Origin: Primulina eburnea
Lineage: Eukaryota > Streptophyta > Magnoliopsida > Lamiales > Gesneriaceae
DNA length: 64,000 bases
NCBI RefSeq assembly: GCF_022965805.1
Contig: NC_133108.1
Span: forward strand, 37,149,361 to 37,213,360
Direction of reading: 5' to 3'
The notes under the pieces were generated by a model. It was not told the origin of the DNA, did not search any database, and worked only from the letters and a program-made list of their open reading frames with translations. Every line of letters starts with the position of its first letter. Position 1 is the stretch's first letter. This document shows, piece by piece, positions 50,488 to 59,505 of this stretch. The position numbers were made by a program, and so were the translations under genes.

Positions 50488-51043
50488 GCCAGTGAACCAG
50501 TCCGATTCTTCCTGCGGATTAGAATCTATTTGGGATTTTAGGTTCTTAGCTGAAGGCGAACTTCATCCATGATCCTTTGCTCGCATTTTTGGAAAGCATT
50601 GCAACATTTGGTAAATTCTTAGCTATTGAATATCTGCGAGTTGGATTCTCAACACCTTTTGTGGAATTGATTAATTTTGGTTTGGTTGGAGAAAATGGGC
50701 GAAAATGTGAGAGCGTTTTGAGAAGAGTGTTCCTTGTAGCTCTGTTTTAAAGTACCAGAGATGTTAAAATGGGACAGGTCCACCGGATTGGTTAGTCCAA
50801 CCAAATAGATGGGCAGGATTGGCAATTTTTTGACCCATCCCGTCTCGTCAAATTGTGGGTTGTGGCGGGTTGCGAGTGATCCCGCTCTAACCGTCAAATA
50901 TAATTAAAAAAAATTGGTTGGTTGGCCCGTCCTACCCGTCAAATGATAGGTTGTGGCGTGTTGCGGACTGGTCTATCCGTTAACTCATTTTGACAACTAT
51001 GTAAAGAACGCATATTGCAATGTCCTGTGCTCTCTCTCACACA

Positions 51044-51113
<70 letters not shown>

Positions 51114-52549
51114 TTAACCCCGATGTATGTAGGCATGCTCAGAGCGGAAGAACGTCATATTACCGTTTGAATCCGTCATAAAAATAACTTGATCTAAATA
51201 ATATTAATAAATATAAATCTTTCACTTTCTGCGCAAACATTTCCGGGCTTACCCGTGCTTTGATTATGTTTGTCTTTTTTTTTTTAAAGTGTTTCTTTCT
51301 CATTTTGGTTATAATAAATTAAGGACATACTTCATTTAGTTAGATTGGCCTCTCCTGTTCATAAAGTTTGTTGCTTTCGGTTGTGAATGTTGTAGAATTC
51401 ATACAATTTATAAGATTATAAAGAAGAAATTTAAATTATGTTCTAGAATTCATATATATATTATCCTTTTTATAAAACATATGTAGAAATGAACTTCAAC
51501 ATTTTTTAAAAATGTTTACATAACATTAGAAACTTGGAATGGATTGAGCTGATCTAATGGACAGATTTTCGCATAAAGATTAATCAAAGAAAAGCAAGCA
51601 AAGATTTAAATTTGCAAGCATTGTAGGTTGCGTCATTTTCTTGGGGTCATAATTCCCGTTATTTCGTTTCAATTACAAGCAAATCTTAATGGTTTTTAAT
51701 ATAAATATATTTATTATAAAAGTAAATAATACACCCTTGTTAGATTTCACTCCAATCACTAGTTGTTTCGAGGGTTGGGCTGTTCGTCCATTATTCATAA
51801 AATAAGCTATTTTATCAAGTAATTGAGCGTGAGTAGAAGTGGGCATAGAGGAACTGGGTGGACGGAGGCATCATTTGTTATAATTGGACAAATTTCTCCT
51901 TTTAAGTATTAGATGTTGGAGGTTTAATAAAAATAAATTTATAAATCATGTGATTAAATTCATATATCATATCATGTCAGAAATTTATGTCGAATTATCA
52001 GAATATATAAATAACAATAAACGCTTATCATAATCCATTTATTGATCAAGCGTTGTAATTAAAGATCTTCCAAGGAAAAATAAAATCGACAAACTTATTT
52101 TTGTCTTAGATGAAGCAGAGAGATTTAGAATATATGAACATATATATTACGTGTTATTTTCTGTTACTCGGGGACCATAACCTTAGCAATATTCGATCCA
52201 TCATAGAAGACTTAAGTGAGCCGAGTTTCTACACATAAAGTGGACCGCACCAATTTATTTAATGATTTGAAAACTCATAATTAATTAGATATCCTTATTA
52301 AATCTTTTATTATATAGATTGTTTATGTATAATTAATTAAACTATGTGACCTCACAAAATAGTTCCAACAACATTCAATGTGAGTCACATAAGTTATCTG
52401 GATATTGTACATGTAAAAACTGCTATCTAAACCAAATACTTTTTAACAATCTGACCTATCAATTATACTAATATTGAATCAAAACTATCATAGCTACATT
52501 TCAAGTCACTGAACCCATCGATGATCACGATAACAATCAGTAAAAAGTT
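50488..52549. other. Intergenic DNA, no gene seen
   Basis: 50780-50990 holds repeated GGTTGTGGCG-GTTGCG words with CCCATCCCGTC, of the kind found in hAT-type element ends. A long AT microsatellite follows, then AT-rich DNA to the IQD fragment. Confidence 0.45.
51047..51108. repeat. (AT)31 microsatellite
   Basis: An uninterrupted AT dinucleotide run of 62 bp, preceded by a CA/CT-rich stretch. It should be highly length-variable. Confidence 0.95.
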
Positions 52550-52795
52550 ATGAAACAGGAGTCAATTGGCGAAGATGGATCTTTACCCAATCCTCCAGTT
52601 TTTCCAGCATACATGGCCGCCCCAGAATCAGCCAAGGCCAAGTCTAGATCACTGAGCACACCAAGGCAACGGCTGAGATTATGTGACACATACTCGGGTC
52701 AACATTCCCCATACAAGATCAAGATTTGTTCATCAAGTTCATTCAGTGGTCAAACAACCAACTATAACAAGAACAACAATATTCATCAAGATTAA
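52550..52795 (+). pseudogene. IQD-family C-terminal (DUF4005) fragment
   Basis: An 81-residue frame with PPVFPAYMAAPESAKAKSRS, then LSTPRQRLRLCDTYSG and SPYKIK. The 'Y/F-MA-TESAKAK-RS-S-P-QR' block is the hallmark of the C-terminal domain of plant IQ67-domain proteins, calmodulin-binding scaffolds at microtubules and membranes. No IQ motifs or upstream exons were recognised in the AT-rich DNA before it, so it is probably an orphan last-exon fragment. If a distant upstream exon exists, it could be a gene end; I favour a relic. Confidence 0.6.
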
Positions 52796-53204
52796 GAAAT
52801 AAAATATTTGGTCTTCGTGTATATGTCAATAAACGTTTGAATATACACCCACTTCTGAGCTTAGTTTATAATTTCTCGTGTTAGTATGTGCATATTACCC
52901 AAATTTTCGCCCTTTTTCCTATGTTTTTCGAATTATTTTTCGGCCTAGGAGGCTTATAGAGAGAATTCTTTTCTTTCAGTTAGCAACTTTTTACAACTTT
53001 TATTTGTAAATTAAATACATTGCTGCCAACTCAAATTCATCATCTCAGGGATTTGGTTCTCTAGCACAGAAACGAAGAAACATAGTGAATAAACCAGAAA
53101 AATGCACCATTTTCATTAGATTTTATTGTTTACCAGCGTTTATTGTAATACATCAGTTGAACTCGAAGTCCTTATTCTATGGATACAATATTTATTCAAC
53201 AGTA
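52796..53204. other. Intergenic DNA and 3' UTR of the minus-strand glucanase
   Basis: Frames here are shadows or chance. AT-rich sequence near 52990-53080 is probably beyond the poly(A) region of the GH17 gene. Confidence 0.5.
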
Positions 53205-54375
53205 CTAGTTAAAACTGATCGGATACTTGGGTTGTCCATTCGGTTGGTAGACCCCAAAATGCTTCTCAATCTCAGGATTCTTCTGATTTTCATCGAATGC
53301 AGAAAAAATGTATGTTTCTATAGCCGTTCCAGGTCGTTTAGGCGTTCCGGTCTTGACCTTTTGAATCAAATTCGTGTTATAAAGTCTTGCGTTTTCGACT
53401 GTCGCCGCAGTTCCTCCAGCCGTAGGCCAACCACTCTCAGATACCACAATCTCCAAGGACGATGCTCCATACTTTTCAAGTGCTGCATACACAGCATCTA
53501 AGATCGCGTAGAAAAGATTTTGATACCGTATTCCACCAGGAACAACGATTCCATCAGAGGTAAAAAGCGCGTAAGGAAGGCTAATAGATCCAGGATTGCC
53601 CACATAGGAAAAGTAAGGATATAAATTTACGAGCAAAGGGGCTCTGTTATTTGCTAGAAAACTTACGATCGGTGCAAGATATGACCGAACATCATCTCTA
53701 AACGCTCCATCTGCCGGAGGGTAAGAGTTTCCAAGAACTCCTGTGTCAATAGCAGTGGAAACTCTTATCTGGTTTCCGAGTCCGGAACTAGAAATCGCAT
53801 TAAAAATGTTCCTCAAAGCCGGAAGAACGAATCCAACATACTGAGAGGTGTCACCTCTTATAGGGCTAACCTCATTTCCAACAGCAATGTACCTGAACCT
53901 GACATTAGGATAGTTTCTTACATTATTTTGCACCCACGTATTCGCGTTCGCTTGGCTAGCTGCAACATTCTGCAAGTCAGTGTTCGGAACGCCTAATATG
54001 ACCTCGATGTTAGAGCCTCCGAGAGCCTGGAGAGTTGGCTGGTGGGGGTCGTAAATCCGTATTCTCCTGATATTGTTTCTGTTGTACAGGGACACGACGT
54101 CTTGTGGAGAAGGCACATCCCCGAGCCTTCCGTAGCAAAGTCCAGTCTGTGCCACTGCATGGTAGTGAACAAAACAACTCAGTATTTCATAAAACATAAA
54201 CAGGAAGATTGAGATTTGTATTTTAACTTATTCAAGATGATCATTCATTGAAAATCGTCTCCCTATATTCTGAAAGCTAGAGAAACAGAAAGGAACCTGT
54301 AAAGTCCATGGTTGCCATTATCACAAGTCCAAAAAGGACCATTCCAAGAAACACACAATTCTCTTTACCAGCCAT
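53205..54375 (-). CDS. Glucan endo-1,3-beta-glucosidase, GH17 (PR-2 type)
   Basis: Two exons, 54297-54375 and 53205-54154, give 342 residues. Exon 1 encodes a signal peptide (MAGKENCVFLGMVLFGLVIM) split from the catalytic domain, the usual GH17 intron position. The mature domain opens AQTGLCYGRLGD. Catalytic glutamates are Glu121 in VGNEVSP and Glu266 in VSESGWPT; AFDENQK near the C-terminus also fits the family. The length and lack of a CBM43/X8 domain or GPI tail match secreted or vacuolar pathogenesis-related glucanases, which cut callose and fungal beta-1,3-glucan. It ends YPISFN, with little or no C-terminal vacuolar extension. The frame is intact. The exact substrate role cannot be told. 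Confidence 0.93.
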
Positions 54376-54797
54376 CGAGAAAGATTTAAGAACACAACAA
54401 ACTTGTATAATGAAGTATAACACCACATTATCATCCCCTTTTATAGCTGTTTTTAGTGTAGAAAACTTGCAGGATGGAATTGGAATTTTAGCTCATCACG
54501 GGCTTATCATTCATTCTGTGGAAAAAAAATGGCAGAAACAAAATTCTAAGAAGACAAGGAATTAATTACACCAATAGTGTACTGTCTTATTTGAAATTTT
54601 CCAATATATGTTCAGAAGTCATTCTGAACCTTGATTTAGTTTCAATGACTAAGATTTTTCGCAAAATCTAACTTCAAGAACTGTCGTGTACAAATTTTCG
54701 GATAAATTCATAATGTTGTAATTTTGTGTACGTGCAAGATAAGATGGTCTCATCAGTTTGCTTGACTAGTCTTAGGCTGCTAATTAGTATATTATTT
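54376..54797. other. Promoter region of the GH17 gene, then AT-rich spacer
   Basis: Upstream on the minus strand lies AGCTATAAAAGG (plus about 54435-54446), a plausible TATA box about 65 bp before the start codon. The plus frame at 54308-54565 is a shadow. Confidence 0.5.
54435..54446 (-). promoter_or_regulatory. TATA box of the GH17 gene
   Basis: On the minus strand the sequence reads CTATAAAAGG, about 60-70 bases before the ATG at 54375, the expected spacing for a short 5' UTR. Confidence 0.6.
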
Positions 54798-54913
54798 GGC
54801 AAAAACTTGTGTGATACGGTCTCACGGGTCGTATTTATGAGACGGATATCTTATACCGATAAGACTCGTCTCACATATTAGGACCGTGAGATGGTCTCAC
54901 ATGAGACTCACTC
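54798..54913 (-). mobile_element. MITE copy g, deleted core, 9-bp TSD
   Basis: 116 bp; the central AT-rich part is missing. Starts GGCAAAAACTTGTGTGATAC, ends GAGACTCACTC. TSD ATATTATTT (54789-54797, 54914-54922). Confidence 0.92.
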
Positions 54914-54922
54914 ATATTATTT

Positions 54923-55779
54923 TCCAGCTTATGTTCATATACCCTTAATCTTAGTCGGAACTAATATGTTTGTCTCTTTTAATGTATTTACAAATTTCAG
55001 TTCTAAACGTAAAAAATGATAAAAAAAAGTATAAAAAATATCGAAGATAAAATATAAAAATAAAATATAATTTCATAGAATACCGAATGCTAAAGAGATA
55101 AACATGCATGAATTAGGTTTATAATAAAAAAAAATCTCGAGAAAAATATTCGTTTTAGGCTTTTAGCCATCGAACCAAAATACATTGAATGGGTTGATGA
55201 TCTTCCTTGCCCTTTCAACTAGTGCCATAATTTGCTCCAATATTTGGGCGAATTTTTTTTAGAAAATTACCTAAAAAATTCATAAATTAATAATATTACA
55301 TCCAAAAAAATCAAAACAATTATTGGTTTTTTCTACAATAAATTAATTTTTAACATTATCATGCCAAAGGAAAATAACTAAATGTTTTCTTTATAGCACG
55401 TCAGTTCTACCAAAAACGAAATTGGATATATAATCATATTATGTTGAAATTTATATAAGATTACATACAATTTGGTTTTTTTTTTTTTAAAAAAAATTCC
55501 CTTGATAAAAATTTATTATATTAACATTCATATATAATTACCTAAAAATTTGATTTAATAAGTATTCATTTTTTAAATCTAGCTGCGGCAAACGGCAGTC
55601 AATATTCTTGAAATAAATGTGGATGCCAATGTTGGAGTAAGGAAAAAGAATTTCACATATTAAAGACATTAATGGTATGAGAAGAAAAATGTAAACGTAA
55701 GTTAAAGGTTAGACAAAGACTTGGGAAAAAAAATTCAGCATGGAACGAGTCTCGAAATACTGGAGATTATTTATGGTAA
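54923..55779. other. AT-rich spacer, no gene seen
   Basis: Strongly AT-rich with poly-A/T runs. Nothing coding or structured recognised. Confidence 0.5.
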
Positions 55780-55961
55780 GAGTGAGTCTCATACGAGATC
55801 GTTTCATTGATTTTAATATGTGGGACAGGGTCAAACCTACGAATATTCACAATAAAAAGTAATACTCTTAGCATAAAAATTAATATTTTTCATGGATAAC
55901 CCAAATAAGAGATCTGACTCACAAATACGACCAGTGAGACCGTCTCACACAAGTTTTTGCC
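55780..55961 (+). mobile_element. MITE copy h, 9-bp TSD
   Basis: 182 bp, starts GAGTGAGTCTCATACGAGAT and ends CACACAAGTTTTTGCC. TSD TTATGGTAA (55771-55779, 55962-55970). Confidence 0.95.
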
Positions 55962-55979
55962 TTATGGTAAATAGTCAAA

Positions 55980-56138
55980 GAGTATGTCTATTGTGATACG
56001 GTCTCACTGAGATCATACATTTGTTTATAATAAAAATATTATTTTTGACATAAAAAATAATATTTTTTATATGTGATTCAAATAGAATATATGTCTCACA
56101 AAATTCACTCGTGGAACTGTCTCATAGGATTTTTTGTG
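55980..56138 (+). mobile_element. MITE copy i, diverged, 9-bp TSD
   Basis: 159 bp, older copy: starts GAGTATGTCTATTGTGATAC, ends CATAGGATTTTTTGTG. TSD ATAGTCAAA (55971-55979, 56139-56147). It sits immediately after the TSD of copy h, so the two are back to back. Confidence 0.85.
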
Positions 56139-56147
56139 ATAGTCAAA

Positions 56148-56719
56148 TTTTGAAGGAGAAAAGTTTTAAAAACTAAATTAATGAATTTTATAATAACTAG
56201 AGGGGCCACAATAATCAAAGGAATCATTAACAAAAATCAAAATATTTGTATATATATATATATATATATAAATTAGAAAAATCCAAAATTATATATATAC
56301 ATATATATTTATTTAAATTTAAAAAATCCAAAATTTATCCTCCAAATTCATCAAGTTATGCAACTACTTTCCCATGTCGCCTATCTGTTGCATTAATTCT
56401 AGAATGAGATATCACTAATGTTTGACCAAAACCCCCAAAAGAGAACCATTTTTTTTTATAAAATAATAATAATAATAATGTAGCCTTTGAATTGGTAGAT
56501 TTTCCTAATTTCCAAATTAATTAATTATGACCGTGGAGTCGACGGAGGAAGAAACCAAAGAAAGATGATGGAAGAGTTGACCAAAATGAGCACCAAAGAC
56601 TTTCCATGGCCTTTTGGAAATTGTGACATCCATATTAGTCTAAAATCCATTAGGATAAATAGATAAATCAATCATATTGCAAATTTTAACAGTTGAGAAT
56701 GTACGTTTATTCAAGTTAA
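56148..56719. other. AT-rich spacer with AT microsatellite
   Basis: Holds an AT run near 56250-56270 and a second short one near 56292. No gene seen. Confidence 0.5.
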
Positions 56720-56899
56720 GGCAAAAATTTGTGTGAGACGGTCTTATGGGCCATATTCGTGAGACAGATATCTTATTTGGGTCATTCATGAAAAAGTATT
56801 ACTTTTATTCTAAGAGTATTACTTTTTATTGTGAATATGAGTAAGGTTGACCCGTCTCACAGATTAAGATCCGTGGACGGTCTCATATGAGACCCACTC
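56720..56899 (-). mobile_element. MITE copy j, 9-bp TSD
   Basis: 180 bp, starts GGCAAAAATTTGTGTGAGAC and ends GAGACCCACTC. TSD TCAAGTTAA (56711-56719, 56900-56908). Confidence 0.95.
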
Positions 56900-56908
56900 T
56901 CAAGTTAA

Positions 56909-57644
56909 TTACACATGCACATCTAATACTCTTCCTGGAAATTTATAATTCCGCTTATTTAATCGTATACGTCCACGTAATTAGGAGTGTTTCAAACTAC
57001 TAAAAATATTTATTATTATATTTTTCGTTGTAAATTTACATAAGAAAATATAATAATGACTTTTATTTTAGAGTTTACAAACACTACTCACTTTATCGAT
57101 TTTCATGCAAGAAAATGTGATAGAAATTTAGGTTAGGGAAGACAATGGGGCGGGGTGAGGCGAGACGTGAGTGGGTTTGCCATCCCCATCCCCGAATTTC
57201 ATCATCACTCTCATACTCGTCCCGATTCCCGCTTTTCCTCAAAACCGAAACCCGGGGGGATCAAATTCCAATCTCCGTTACCATATCAATTTCAAAAATA
57301 TTAATAGAACAAGACGAAGGCAGGTTCGGAGATTTTCTCAAACCAAAACTTATTATATCTATTATTATTAGTGATAATATTAATATTATTTTCGAGACAG
57401 GTTCGTGGATGATGATAGTAATTTCATATCAACCCCGAATTATTTCAGAGATTTTAAAAAATCTCCGAACTCGAAAAAATCAGGGATCTTCATCCCTGTT
57501 TTTGGTTTCGTGGGATTTAGACGCTCCGATATTTTTTATATTTTGGAAATTTTTAATCTTCACCAATAAGATCAAATATATAAATTTAAATATTTCTTTC
57601 AGACCTAGCTCCTCGATCGGGGTTCACCATACACAAATATATTT
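56909..57644. other. Noncoding DNA with a GC-rich foldback patch
   Basis: The frame at 57145-57681 runs into a MITE and is composed of CCCCATCCCCG-like noncoding wording. That wording suggests the tip of a hAT-type nonautonomous element, not a gene. Confidence 0.4.
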
Positions 57645-57826
57645 GAGTGGGTCTCATGTGAGACCATCTCACGGATCTTAATCTGTGAGACGAGTCAACC
57701 CTAACCATATTCACAATAAAAAGTAATACTCTTAGCATAAAAAATAATACTTTTTCATGAATAACCCAAATAAGAGATCCGTCTCACAAATACGACCCGT
57801 GAGACCGTCTCACACAAGTTTTTGTC
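57645..57826 (+). mobile_element. MITE copy k, 9-bp TSD
   Basis: 182 bp, starts GAGTGGGTCTCATGTGAGAC and ends CACACAAGTTTTTGTC. TSD AATATATTT (57636-57644, 57827-57835). The least diverged copy and a good family reference. Confidence 0.96.
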
Positions 57827-57835
57827 AATATATTT

Positions 57836-58401
57836 AATATTACATTTGGGAAAAAGCCAAGGAAAAAGGATACCGTAGAATCAATAGACCTTTATTGAAA
57901 TGTAAAAAAAAAAATTAATAATTAATTATTCAACATGGAAGACTCGAAATATTCCGAAGTTTTAGTCGTGGAGATTTTTTTATTGTTGAGACTCAAATTT
58001 TGAAGAAGAGCTAGAAGTCCAATTTCGATAAATCTGATTACATCTATTGTTTTCTTTATTCAGTTTTCCAACTCCATCAGAAGCCTCCATAAATCACTAA
58101 AATTATTAATTAATATCATCCCGATCCAAAAAAATTCATTTAATGGTTGGTTTTACTTGTTAATTGTACAACTCTCATCCAATTAGGCTTAACCAAACAC
58201 TTGTCTTCCTTACAAAATGAAGTGAATTATCTATCATTCAATGATTCATCAAATATATTAATTATTTATTAATCCAATGATTTATTAGGCCTTTTGGTAA
58301 GAAAAAAATGTTAATTTTGACAAATTGTGTTGTTTAAAAAATCTGAAAATTTCAAATTTTAAACATCAAAATCAGTTTCAATGTTCTTTCAAAAACAACT
58401 C
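57836..58401. other. AT-rich DNA downstream of the LTR PBS
   Basis: No Copia coding sequence is recognisable left of the PBS, so the interior of that element is lost or replaced. Confidence 0.45.
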
Positions 58402-58413
58402 GCTCTGATACCA
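58402..58413 (-). promoter_or_regulatory. Primer-binding site of the minus-strand Copia LTR
   Basis: On the minus strand TGGTATCAGAGC, 19 bases after the LTR end. It shows the orientation of the LTR. Confidence 0.8.
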
Positions 58414-58432
58414 ATTGATTGGGAGGGATCAT

Positions 58433-59505
58433 TGTTGAGCTACAATAGCTCGGTTCTTGAAATATGAACACCGATGAATTAAATCGAATTTGGTCAAACA
58501 AGCGGAAGACACTCGAAATAATCTTTCGTAGAAACTAATTAAGTATTTTTGTAAAGCATTTAAAATATATGTAAGTTGAATGAGTAAAAATATTTTAGTT
58601 GAGTCATTTTATCAAACATTTTGTATGCAATAATTTTGTATTTGAAGAGCACATGAAATGCTTCAACAATGCATCCTTAAAACAATGGAAATGATAAGTA
58701 AATGCAATAAACAAATAGACACGGATTTTTATATGGATGTTCGGAGACTTCAAATGCTCATACGTCACCCCTTCTTCTCCTTGGAAAGGATTCGGTAAAA
58801 GACTTTGATTTATACAACTCTTTGTACAAACCCACTCTGGAAGGGCAGCACCCAACTAGAATTCCTACCACACAAGATTGTAGGCAGCACCTCACAATCA
58901 GCATATTGTTTAATGTCTCATATGCAAAGACTCTATACACAAGTTTATTGTCTTTGTGCAAAACTCACTCAACTAATCTTTGAAGTTCAACTCTCTTGTA
59001 TATGTTTGAGTGATTGTGTGTGAATAATTTATCCTTTACAGTGTACATTTCAAATGTATCCTCGCACAAGGGCTTGTGTTCTCAACTAGCTGATTTCTTC
59101 ATGCTAACTGTCCATGCTTTGAATCATCTTCAAAAGCTCTTGTTTGATCTTCTAGATGTTGTATTTATAGGCCCCAACAATGATATATACGTTAGACACA
59201 AGAATATGACCGTTTGGAAAGTTTATGTACCGTTTCTGAGATTGCAACGGTCAAATTCGCCTTGCTGGACATTTTCCCGACTGGTCAACTTTGGTCAACT
59301 CAACTGGTTGTTCAGTTCAACTTGTCAGTAGCCGGTTCAGTTCAGTTGGTCAGCTGCTGGTTTGGTTTGGTTCAGTTCAGCTGGTTCAGTTGGTCTAGTT
59401 CAATTCAACTGGTTCAGTTGATCAGCAGCTGGTTCGGTTCAGTTTCAGCTGGTTCAGTTCAACTTGTCTTCAGCTGGTCTGGTTCAGTTTCAGCTGGTTC
59501 AGTTC
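58433..59505 (-). mobile_element. Copia-type LTR, truncated at its 5' side
   Basis: On the minus strand it ends GCTCAACA before a PBS. It shares wording with the LTR at 16543-17950 (AACACCGATGAATTAAATCG, ACTCGAAATAATC, and TACGTCACCCCTTCT). About 59300-59505 is a dense minisatellite-like stretch of TTCAGTTCAGCTGGT words. The expected start is lost where gypsy sequence begins at about 59505. Confidence 0.7.

Noticed and set aside
53085..53501. Plus-strand frame of 138 codons
   Set aside because: Shadow of the 3' part of the GH17 gene.
57145..57681. 178-codon frame
   Set aside because: Composition is noncoding (CCCCATCCCCG wording, low-complexity Ile/Asn), it reads into MITE copy k, and no domain is visible.
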